A DNA stretch of 8,989 bases, taken from assembly GCA_947446335.1 (NCBI GenBank), contig CANFGA010000095.1, forward strand, positions 1 to 8,989. Direction: 5' to 3'. The notes beneath the pieces are model-generated. The model searched no databases and was not told the origin of the DNA. It saw only the letters and a list, made by a program, of their open reading frames with translations. Origin of the DNA: Oxalobacteraceae bacterium. Lineage in GTDB: Bacteria; Pseudomonadota; Gammaproteobacteria; Burkholderiales; Burkholderiaceae_D. Position 1 is the first letter of the stretch. The number at the start of each line of letters is the position of its first letter. The position numbers were made by a program, and so were the translations under genes. This document shows positions 1-5,799 of this stretch, piece after piece.

Positions 1-1043
1 ATCGAGGCCATGCAATTGAAGTTGGTCTTTTCATTGGTGCCGGGCGCGACGCCGAAATAACCGGCTTCCGGATTGATCGCATACAGGCGGCCATCCGCGC
101 CCGGCTTGATCCACGCGATGTCGTCGCCGATGGTCGTCACTTTCCAGCCGGACAGGCTGGCCGGCGGAATCAGCATCGCGAAATTGGTCTTGCCGCAAGC
201 CGATGGGAAGGCAGCAGCGACGTAATGCTTCTGGCCGGTCGGCGCTTCGACGCCCAGGATCAGCATGTGCTCGGCCAGCCAACCGGTGCCGCCGGCCTTC
301 GCTTCCTGATGCCCCATGTTCGATGCGATGCGCAAAGCGAAGCATTTCTTGCCCAGCAAGGCGTTGCCGCCATAGCCGGAACCGTAGGACCAGATTTCGC
401 GCGTCTCGGGGAAATGCACGATGTATTTGGTCGGGTTGCACGGCCATTTGACATCCTTCTGGCCCTCGGCCAGCGGCGCGCCCACGCTGTGCACGCAAGG
501 CACGAACGCGCCATCGGTACCCAGCACGTCGTAGACTGCGCGCCCCATGCGCGTCATCACGCGCATATTGACGGCGACATAAGGCGAGTCCGACAATTCG
601 ACGCCGATGTGGGCGATCGGCGAACCGAGCGGGCCCATCGAGAAAGGAATCACGTACATCGTGCGCCCGGCCATGCAGCCATCGAACAAGCCGTTCAAGG
701 TGCTGCGCATCTCACCGGGCTCGGTCCAGTTGTTGGTCGGACCAGCCGCATCCTTGGTCGCCGAGCAAATGTAGGTGCGGTCTTCGACCCGCGCCACGTC
801 GCTCGGATCCGAGCATGCGAGGTAGGAATTGGGACGCTTTTCCTGGTTCAGACGGGTCAGCATGCCGCCAGCGACCATGTCAAAGCACAGCGCATCATAT
901 TCTTCCTGCGAGCCGTCGCACCAGTGGATGCGCGCAGGCTTGGTCAGCGCGGCGATGTCGGCGACCCAGTTGATCAGTTTTTGTTGTTTGATGTAAGCTG
1001 GGGCGTTCAGCGCTGCAACGCTACCCATGACGGCTTGATTCAT
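1..1043 (-). CDS. pckG: Phosphoenolpyruvate carboxykinase (GTP), N-terminal part (cut by window edge)
   Basis: Cytosolic enzyme that converts oxaloacetate and GTP to phosphoenolpyruvate, GDP and CO2, the entry step of gluconeogenesis from TCA intermediates. The gene runs leftwards off the window; 347 of an expected roughly 600-620 residues are present. The GTP-dependent family is identified by the P-loop PSACGKTN with the active-site cysteine at about C283 and K285, the metal/nucleotide motif GDDIAW with D307-D308, the metal-ligand region GKKCFALR near residue 232, His259 in EHMLILG, and FSMGPLGSP. These are GTP-type motifs, not those of the ATP-type PckA. The start ATG (1043-1041) is preceded by a strong Shine-Dalgarno GGAGGAA ending about 3 nt upstream. 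It is transcribed divergently from the dehydrogenase gene at 1334. No lesion is visible in the part present. Confidence 0.96.
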   Translation of the reverse strand, partial: MNQAVMGSVAALNAPAYIKQQKLINWVADIAALTKPARIHWCDGSQEEYDALCFDMVAGGMLTRLNQEKRPNSYLACSDPSDVARVEDRTYICSATKDAAGPTNNWTEPGEMRSTLNGLFDGCMAGRTMYVIPFSMGPLGSPIAHIGVELSDSPYVAVNMRVMTRMGRAVYDVLGTDGAFVPCVHSVGAPLAEGQKDVKWPCNPTKYIVHFPETREIWSYGSGYGGNALLGKKCFALRIASNMGHQEAKAGGTGWLAEHMLILGVEAPTGQKHYVAAAFPSACGKTNFAMLIPPASLSGWKVTTIGDDIAWIKPGADGRLYAINPEAGYFGVAPGTNEKTNFNCMAS

Positions 1044-1203
1044 GCTTCCTCCAATGGAATAGAAAATAAAACGTGTCTCGTTGTAACGCACTTTCTCGAC
1101 CTGACCCGGCGGCAGCTTCATAGGCTGGCGGCGCTCTGGGAGCGGAAGCGAAAACCGTCGTCAGCCCATGGCGCGCTGGCAACGGAGGCAAAAAGAGCTG
1201 ACG

Positions 1204-1237
1204 ATTGTACCCTGTGCCATCTGCAATTGACTCAATT
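1204..1237 (-). promoter_or_regulatory. Possible pckG promoter region with an odd-spaced dyad
   Basis: The 290-bp divergent region 1044-1333 contains no convincing gene. Read towards pckG it holds TACAAT (1209-1204), a good -10 match, preceded by a perfect 13-bp palindrome AATTGACTCAATT (1225-1237; 6-bp arms around one base). The palindrome covers the place where a -35 would lie, but the best hexamer, TTGAGT, gives a 20-bp spacer, longer than usual. It could be an operator controlling pckG or the divergent gene. I see no clear promoter on the plus strand for the dehydrogenase gene. Low confidence: motif reading only. Confidence 0.25.
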
Positions 1238-1333
1238 ATGTAGGAAGAATGGTCGAGCGATGTAGTAGGGTATTTATCATCGAAAGAATCCTGTCATTTA
1301 CTTACGAAACCACACTGAAGATCGGTCCTCACG

Positions 1334-2335
1334 ATGAAAATCGCCATACTCGACGACTACCAGGATTGCGTGCGCGCGCTCGATTGCTATGCCTTGCTCG
1401 ATGCGCATGAAGTGAAGGTATTCAACAATTCGGCGCGCGGCATCGGCCAACTGGCGATCCGTCTGGCCCCGTTCGACGCCTTGGTGCTGATCCGCGAACG
1501 CAGCAGCCTGCCACGCGCGCTGCTGGCCAAACTGCCGAACCTGAAGCTTATTTCGCAAACCGGCAAGGTGGGCGCGCATGTCGATGTCGACGCGGCTACC
1601 GAGCTGGGGATCGCGATCGTCGAAGGCATCGGCTCGCCGACCTCGACGGCCGAACTGACCTGGGCCTTGATCATGGCGGCAAGCCGCAAGATCGTACCGT
1701 ATGCCAACAACCTGAAAGATGGGCTGTGGCAAACCGCATCGATCAAGCCGCCGTCAAACACCCTGGGCCGGGTCTTGCGCGGCAAGACGCTGGCGATCTG
1801 GGGCTACGGCAAGATCGGAAAACTGGTGGCCGGCTATGGCCGCGCATTCGGGATGACGGTGCTGGTCTGGGGCAGCGAAGCCAGTCGCAGCGCGGCGCTG
1901 CAGGATGGCCATCAGGCAGCGGGCACGCGCGCAGCGTTTTTCGAGCAAGCCGACGTGCTGACGCTGCATCTGCGCCTGCTGGAAGCGACCCGCGCCATCG
2001 TCACGCCAGGCGATCTGGCGCGGATGAAACCGGACGCGCTGTTCGTCAACACCAGCCGCGCCGAGCTGGTGCAAGCGGGCGCGCTGGAAGCGGCGCTGGG
2101 ACTGGGCCGGCCGGGTGCGGCGGCGCTCGACGTCTTCGAGAGCGAGCCTTTGCCGCCGCAAGCGGCGCTGCTGCGGATGGAAAACGTGCTGGCCACGCCG
2201 CATCTCGGCTATGTTGAACAAAATAGCTACGAATTGGTGTTTCGGGCCGCGCTGCAAAACGTCGCCGACTTTTTCGACGGCACGCCGAACAACTTGCTCA
2301 ATCCGGGCTGCCTGGAGCACGGCAAAAAAATGTAG
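1334..2335 (+). CDS. D-2-hydroxyacid dehydrogenase family protein (NAD-binding)
   Basis: A 333-residue protein of the SerA / glyoxylate-reductase / formate-dehydrogenase-like family, which interconverts 2-hydroxyacids and 2-ketoacids with NAD(P). The N-terminal substrate half covers about residues 1-100 plus the C-terminal tail; the Rossmann domain covers about 101-290. The dinucleotide motif GYGKIG is at 157-162. The catalytic triad is complete: Arg242 in NTSRAELV, Glu271 in DVFESEPL and His290 in TPHLGY. Length is normal for the family and there is no C-terminal ACT domain, so it is not a classical regulated SerA. The substrate cannot be read from sequence. The ATG at 1334 has only a weak Shine-Dalgarno (GAAG further upstream), but the start MKIAILDDYQ is typical. 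Its stop lies one base from the stop of the convergent gene. It is probably a single-gene unit. Confidence 0.92.
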   Translation: MKIAILDDYQDCVRALDCYALLDAHEVKVFNNSARGIGQLAIRLAPFDALVLIRERSSLPRALLAKLPNLKLISQTGKVGAHVDVDAATELGIAIVEGIGSPTSTAELTWALIMAASRKIVPYANNLKDGLWQTASIKPPSNTLGRVLRGKTLAIWGYGKIGKLVAGYGRAFGMTVLVWGSEASRSAALQDGHQAAGTRAAFFEQADVLTLHLRLLEATRAIVTPGDLARMKPDALFVNTSRAELVQAGALEAALGLGRPGAAALDVFESEPLPPQAALLRMENVLATPHLGYVEQNSYELVFRAALQNVADFFDGTPNNLLNPGCLEHGKKM

Positions 2336-2336
2336 A

Positions 2337-3092
2337 TCAGGGCAGCTCGACGATCCCGGTCAGGTTGATGGCCGGGGTCGGCAGCGCGTGCGCGCGCGGC
2401 CACAAGCCACACCAGCCCGGCGGCCAGGACAACGGCGCCCCGGCATAGAGCGGCAAGCTGGCGCGCACCGCGATCACCGGCACGGCCGGCATCTCGGGCA
2501 AGAATCCGTTCGGGCTGCGCGGCATGTCCAGGCTGTACATATAACCCGGCAACAAAGCGTCGCAAGTGGCGGCGAACCAGGCCGCATGGTCTTCGTCGCG
2601 CCCCAACGCCTGCGCCAGCCCGTGCGGATCGAACCTGGCCAGCGCGTCGACCAGTTCGCCGGTCGAGGCGCCCGGCGCATCGCCCCACCCCATCACCGGA
2701 TTGCTGTTGTAATCGGCGCCCGAGCCATACCAGCCTTCGCGCCATGGACGCTGCATCCAGTCGCGCCGGCCGGTAAACAGATGCCAGCGCCAGTACAGGC
2801 CGGACGGTTTGGGCCATGAATACAGGTACAGTTTCTGGTAACCGGCGCCGTGCAGTTCGCGCACCATCGCCATCAAGCGTGCATGCGGCATCCGATCGGG
2901 CGGTGCGCGGCGAAACAGGATCGCCTCGCCATCGGCAAATTGCACCGCATCGGTCGACAGATTCAAGTCCAGCGTGCGCGCCTCGCTGCCGAAGCGCGCA
3001 GCGATCCACCCGGTCAACAGATTGACCGACGTGATGACGCCATAGCCGCGATGGCGATGGAAAATGATGGTACCGGGGGCGAGTGCTTGCAT
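2337..3092 (-). CDS. Trp-rich hypothetical protein with possible SH3-like N-terminus
   Basis: A 251-residue protein that I do not recognise. Residues about 6-60 (GTIIFHRHRGYGVI...) have the G-x-x-V/I-x-H...G-x-G-x-V pattern of small SH3/Tudor-like barrels such as those of CarD/TRCF-type or DUF3553 proteins; this is a resemblance by eye. The middle (about 70-140) is rich in aromatics and basic residues, with W93, W101, W103, W112, W117, W121 and W136; twelve Trp in total, about 5%. The C-terminus (200-251) is rich in Pro and Trp. There is no signal peptide, transmembrane helix or known catalytic motif, so a soluble cytoplasmic protein is likely. Coding status is supported by the long open frame with sensible composition and by snug convergence with the preceding gene. 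The ATG at 3092 lacks a clear Shine-Dalgarno, so the start is uncertain. It is divergent from the asparaginase-like gene, with 155 bp between them. Confidence 0.72.
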   Translation of the reverse strand: MQALAPGTIIFHRHRGYGVITSVNLLTGWIAARFGSEARTLDLNLSTDAVQFADGEAILFRRAPPDRMPHARLMAMVRELHGAGYQKLYLYSWPKPSGLYWRWHLFTGRRDWMQRPWREGWYGSGADYNSNPVMGWGDAPGASTGELVDALARFDPHGLAQALGRDEDHAAWFAATCDALLPGYMYSLDMPRSPNGFLPEMPAVPVIAVRASLPLYAGAPLSWPPGWCGLWPRAHALPTPAINLTGIVELP

Positions 3093-3247
3093 GGGGCAGA
3101 TGGATCAATGGCCAAGGCGACGAATGGACGAGACGCTAGTGTACTCACAGTCGGCCCGGTTGGGGAGATGGGCGCGAAAAATTGCCCGGGCATCGGCCGA
3201 CAGGCCGCGTTATCATTGGGCACCAGCATCTACACCACGGACCCAAC

Positions 3248-3736
3248 ATGACCTTGCGCATTATCGCCACCGGCGGCACCTTCGACAAACACTACGATGA
3301 ATTGACCGGCAAACTCGGCTTTGGCGAGAGCCACCTGCCGGCGGTCCTCTTGCGCGCGCGGATCACGCTGGCGCACACGCTGCAACAGTTGCCGCTGCTC
3401 GACTCGCTGGAGATGCAAGACGCCGACCGCGCCCGCGTACTGGCCGCGTGCCGCGATTGCAGCGAGCCTGCGATCGTCATCATCCACGGCACCGACACGA
3501 TGGGCGCCACCGCTGCCGTGCTGGGCGCAGCCGCGCTGGAGCGCACCATCGTGTTGAGCGGCGCGATGATCCCGTATGAAATCGCCAATTCGGACGCCTT
3601 GTTCAACCTCGGCTTCGCCTGCGGCGTCGCGCAAACGCTGCCGGCCGGCGTCTATGTGGCGATGAATGGCCAGGTCTTTGCGTGGGACAAGGTTGAAAAA
3701 AACCGCACCGCCGGCGTGTTCGAAGCCAAGGCTTGA
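3248..3736 (+). CDS. Small single-domain asparaginase-like protein
   Basis: A 162-residue protein matching only the N-terminal catalytic domain of bacterial L-asparaginases/glutaminases (PF00710 type); full enzymes are about 330 residues. Site 1 is present as ATGGTFDK, with the nucleophile threonine at T11. Site 2 is present as IIHGTDTM, with T82 and D83. The following IVLSGAM motif (101-107) is also conserved, but the residue aligned by eye with the catalytic lysine of type II enzymes (K162 of E. coli AnsB, in the motif before VGAM) is R99. The C-terminal domain is absent. Proteins of this short form are known in proteobacteria, so this need not be a truncation, and the reading frame is clean. 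ATG 3248 is chosen because the conserved strand TLRIIATGG begins there; an in-frame ATG at 3182 would add unlike residues. The Shine-Dalgarno is weak (ACGGA). No signal peptide, so cytoplasmic. Asparaginase activity is inferred, not certain. Confidence 0.85.
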   Translation: MTLRIIATGGTFDKHYDELTGKLGFGESHLPAVLLRARITLAHTLQQLPLLDSLEMQDADRARVLAACRDCSEPAIVIIHGTDTMGATAAVLGAAALERTIVLSGAMIPYEIANSDALFNLGFACGVAQTLPAGVYVAMNGQVFAWDKVEKNRTAGVFEAKA

Positions 3737-3783
3737 ACTGAGTCCAGCGAGCCGCATCCGGCGCTTGAAAATATTTGATCAGA

Positions 3784-3813
3784 TTGACAACATGTACGTT
3801 GTTATAATATGTT
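3784..3813 (+). promoter_or_regulatory. Promoter-like region with dyad and Zur/Fur-type half site before the DUF2946 remnant
   Basis: A perfect -35 hexamer TTGACA (3784-3789) is followed by TATGTT (3808-3813) with an 18-bp spacer; a perfect TATAAT (3803-3808) is also present but only 13 bp from that -35. The interval carries a dyad, ACAAC (3787-3791) and GTTGT (3798-3802), around ATGTAC. The stretch TGTTATAATAT (3800-3810) resembles, from memory, the left half of Zur boxes; the right half does not match. It stands directly before the remnant DUF2946 gene and may be the surviving control region of the lost metal-uptake operon. Motif reading only. Confidence 0.4.
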
Positions 3814-3815
3814 CC

Positions 3816-3998
3816 ATGGGGCAATTCTTAAAAAGAAAACGGATGCAGGTCTGGATCGCATGTCTTGCGATCTTGCTCAATGCGCTCGCCCCATCGCTGT
3901 CGCACGCGCTGGTGGCAGGCCCATCGAATCTGATGGGAATCTGCTCGGCGACCGGCACCCGATGGATGGCCATCGACTTGGCGGCCGATGCATCGCCA
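3816..3998 (+). pseudogene. DUF2946 family gene, 5' remnant
   Basis: The frame starting at ATG 3816 (or ATG 3843) encodes a short basic N-terminus (GQFLKRKRM), a hydrophobic segment IACLAILLNALAPSLSHALV typical of a signal/anchor sequence, then MGICSATGTRWMAIDL. That pattern, a hydrophobic N-terminus followed by a I-C-S-x-x-G-T/A-R-W motif, matches DUF2946, a family of small secreted or membrane proteins often found beside TonB-dependent metal receptors in beta- and gamma-proteobacteria. After about residue 60 the homology stops. The expected C-terminal CPxC-type motif is missing, the frame continues into unrelated low-quality sequence to a stop at 4074-4076, and receptor-like sequence begins at the same place in another frame. 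I infer a deletion joining this gene to the receptor gene. A truncated product could still be made, but the family's second cysteine motif is gone. Confidence 0.6.
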
Positions 3999-4443
3999 AG
4001 GGTGAAGCCGGCGCCGTCCATCGCAGCAATGGCAACGGCGCCAATGTCTCGGCCACGCTGGCCAATGAAAACTTGAGCGTGCGCTATTCCAACTCGACGG
4101 TCCAGGCAGGCAATTACAAGGCGGCCAGCAACTTCAAGGCTGCAGCACAATCAAGCGGTACAGAGGCCTATCTGGCCGGCGACGAAGCCAGTTTGTCGCC
4201 GCCAAGACGCACGTATCGGCGATCAGGAAGGAGTGGCAAACCGGCGGCTACAGCTTGCTCAATTTGCGCAGCAGCTATGCATGGAAACAGACGCGACTCG
4301 ATGTCGGCATCGACAATGCGCTCGACAAGTTCCATTTTCTGCCACTCGGCGGCGCTTACATCGGTCAAAAACCGATGCTTGATGGCGTGCAAGTACCGGG
4401 CATGGGGCGCTCGTTTTACACCGTGCTGAACGTCAAGTTCTAG
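3999..4443 (+). pseudogene. TonB-dependent outer-membrane receptor, internal and C-terminal remnants
   Basis: Two scraps in different frames read as parts of one TonB-dependent receptor. The first (about 3999-4185) encodes KGEAGAVHRSNGNG...LSVRYSNSTVQAGNYKAASNF...LAGDEAS, which resembles an early barrel segment. The second, shifted by one frame (about 4186-4443), encodes SQFVAAKTHVSAIRKEW and SLLNLRSSYAW, then DVGIDNALDKFHFLPLGGAYIG, and ends VPGMGRSFYTVLNVKF before TAG. This is a typical receptor C-terminus with a final aromatic residue for BamA recognition. The signal peptide, TonB box, plug and most of the barrel are missing, and a few residues between GGAYIGQ and VPGMGRS also seem lost. 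At least three deletions or frameshifts are implied. The intact receptor was probably a metal or siderophore importer, judging from the DUF2946 and PepSY neighbours. No function is expected now. Confidence 0.75.
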
Positions 4444-4459
4444 CATTGCTCCGACGACA

Positions 4460-4483
4460 GGGCAGCCAGGACCCACGCTGCCC
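4460..4483 (+). repeat. Inverted repeat (GGGCAGC / GCTGCCC) after the receptor remnant
   Basis: A perfect 7-bp GC-rich stem with a 10-nt loop starts 16 nt after the receptor stop codon. No T-tract follows, so it is not a standard intrinsic terminator. It may be a leftover terminator-like hairpin of the decayed operon that now insulates the Fur-type promoter downstream. Confidence 0.3.
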
Positions 4484-4542
4484 GACGGCAAGGGATCGAA
4501 CTTGCTGCGTTCATGGCGACAGAATGGACATGGCCATGCTCC

Positions 4543-4580
4543 GATAATGATATCTTCATTGCGAATGATTCTCATTTGAT
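4543..4580 (+). promoter_or_regulatory. Fur box(es) upstream of the PepSY gene
   Basis: TGCGAATGATTCTCA (4560-4574) matches the 7-1-7 Fur consensus TGATAATnATTATCA at 11 of 14 informative positions and contains the classic core ATGAGAATCATT in reverse complement (4565-4576). A second partial site GATAATGAT lies at 4543-4551. TTGCGA (4559-4564) and TAGGAT (4582-4587), 17 bp apart, could be the -35 and -10, so Fur-Fe(II) binding would cover the promoter. This predicts iron-repressed expression of the PepSY gene. The match is strong by eye but untested. Confidence 0.7.
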
Positions 4581-4621
4581 ATAGGATGGCGGGCTTTCTC
4601 ATCCCATCATCTTGCGCATCC

Positions 4622-5770
4622 ATGGCCCTCCACCATCGTCCCCTCTCCATTGCCAATTTTCCGCGCCAGTTGCCAAGCTGGAAGCAAGTCTGGTTCCAGT
4701 TGCACTGGCTGGTCGGCATCAGCGCTGGCACGGTGCTGGTCTTGATCGGCCTGAGCGGGGCCATGCTGGCGTTTCGCGATGAACTGCTGGACTTGCTCAA
4801 CCCGGGTGTGCGCAGCGTGCAAGTGCAGGCCGGGCCGGTGTTGACGCCGGCGCAGATCATCGCGGCGCAAGCGGATGCACCGGTAATGAGCCTGACGCTG
4901 GATGCCGAAGCGGGCCGCGCGGTGCGCCTTGGCCTGGCACCCGGGCCCGGCGAGCGGCGCGGCGCATCCGTCTTCGTGAACCCGTATTCAGGCGCGTTGC
5001 AGCCGCCGCTGCAATTCGACGATGCCTTCGAATGGGTCGAGTCGCTGCATCGCTGGCTGCTGCTGCCACGCGAAGCGGGCAAGATGGTGCTTGGCACGCT
5101 GGCACTGTGCCTGCTGGGCCTGGCCGCGTCGGGCTTGTATTTGCGCTGGCCGCGACGCGCGCTGGACTGGCGCGCCTGGCTTTGTTTCAATACGAAATTG
5201 AAAGGCCGCTCCTTCCTGTGGGGCTTGCACTCGGCGGCAGGAACCTGGGTCATGCTGATGTATCTGATCCTCACGGTCAGCGGCCTGTACTGGAGTTTTG
5301 ATGTAGTGCGCCAGACGGTCGACGGTTGGGCTGGCGTACCCGCGCGCCAGATAGCGGCGAAGACACCCAAGCCATCGAGGGCCACCGCTGCGCCCGACCT
5401 GACGCTGGCTTGGCAAGTCTTCGAACGGCAGGCCGGTCCCTGGAGCACGGTGACGCTGCGCCTGCCGGAGCGCCCTGGTCAGGCGGTGCAGTTCACCTGG
5501 CTGGCGGCCGATGCGCCGCACCCGCGCGCGCGCAGCAAGATGGCGATCTTGCCGCTGACCGGTGTGCTGACCCAGGATGCGCCGTACGCTGCGCAGTCCG
5601 GCGGCGCACGCGCGCTGAGCACGATTTACCCGCTGCACATGGGGACCTATTTCGGCTTGCCGGGCCGCATGGCCATGTTGCTGGCCAGCCTGGCCCTGCC
5701 CGGTTTTGCACTCACCGGCTGGATGCTGTACCTGAAGCGGCGCCAACGGCAGCGCGCACCGCTGGCGTGA
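4622..5770 (+). CDS. PepSY-domain iron-regulated inner-membrane protein (PiuB/FoxB-like)
   Basis: A 382-residue PepSY-associated transmembrane protein (COG3182 type). Proteins of this group, such as FoxB and PiuB, sit in the inner membrane and are linked to reduction or processing of ferric siderophores entering through TonB receptors. There are four hydrophobic helices: about 24-51, 153-174, 200-225 and 349-371, with the large periplasmic PepSY-type regions between them. Four conserved-type histidines are near the helices (H28 in QLHW, H143 in SLHRW, H203 in GLHSAAGTW, H339 in PLHMG), the haem-ligand pattern described for FoxB. The C-terminus is basic (LKRRQRQR). The frame is also open from ATG 4586 (12 extra residues), but that ATG would overlap the proposed -10 element, so 4622 is preferred; neither has a good Shine-Dalgarno. 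A Fur box lies just upstream. The receptor that should partner it is a pseudogene. Confidence 0.9.
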   Translation: MALHHRPLSIANFPRQLPSWKQVWFQLHWLVGISAGTVLVLIGLSGAMLAFRDELLDLLNPGVRSVQVQAGPVLTPAQIIAAQADAPVMSLTLDAEAGRAVRLGLAPGPGERRGASVFVNPYSGALQPPLQFDDAFEWVESLHRWLLLPREAGKMVLGTLALCLLGLAASGLYLRWPRRALDWRAWLCFNTKLKGRSFLWGLHSAAGTWVMLMYLILTVSGLYWSFDVVRQTVDGWAGVPARQIAAKTPKPSRATAAPDLTLAWQVFERQAGPWSTVTLRLPERPGQAVQFTWLAADAPHPRARSKMAILPLTGVLTQDAPYAAQSGGARALSTIYPLHMGTYFGLPGRMAMLLASLALPGFALTGWMLYLKRRQRQRAPLA

Positions 5771-5775
5771 CGTCT

Positions 5776-5789
5776 GCGCATCGATGCGC
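5776..5789. repeat. Perfect 14-bp palindrome between convergent genes (possible bidirectional terminator)
   Basis: GCGCATCGATGCGC is fully self-complementary and lies in the 29-bp gap between the PepSY stop (5770) and the rdgC stop (5800). It can form a 5-bp stem with a TCGA tetraloop. There is no real T-tract on either side (only TTTAT on the plus strand), so terminator function is uncertain. Confidence 0.3.
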
Positions 5790-5799
5790 GAGCTAGCCT

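Noticed and set aside
225..1265. Long plus-strand open frame of 346 codons opposite pckG
   Set aside because: It is the antisense shadow of pckG, whose minus-strand frame carries all PEP carboxykinase motifs. The plus frame has no recognisable domain and a His/Arg-rich composition typical of shadows.
3182..3217. TTGCCC and TATCAT as a promoter for the asparaginase-like gene
   Set aside because: The spacing is 23 bp, outside the usual 15-19 bp range, with no other supporting signal.
3745..3776. GC-rich imperfect hairpin followed by TTGAAAATATTT after the asparaginase-like gene
   Set aside because: The stem (GCCG/CGGC plus bulged AGC/GCT) is short and interrupted, and the T-rich part is not a continuous tract, so a terminator cannot be claimed.
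3809..4429. Plus-strand 206-codon frame as an intact gene
   Set aside because: Its ATG lies inside the TATAAT/promoter region, and only its middle part (about 3999-4185) resembles a receptor; the ends are out-of-frame readings of the DUF2946 and receptor C-terminal pieces.
4529..4538. Palindrome CATGGCCATG upstream of the Fur box
   Set aside because: Ten-base palindromes of this composition are expected by chance, and it matches no known operator.
4168..5448. Minus-strand open frame of 426 codons across the receptor remnant and PepSY gene
   Set aside because: Composition is shadow-like (Arg/Ser/Pro-rich), it spans two unrelated plus-strand genes and the Fur site, and it has no coherent domain.
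4988..5746. Minus-strand open frame of 252 codons opposite the PepSY gene
   Set aside because: Gln/Arg-rich antisense translation of a clear transmembrane protein; GC-rich DNA produces such frames by chance.
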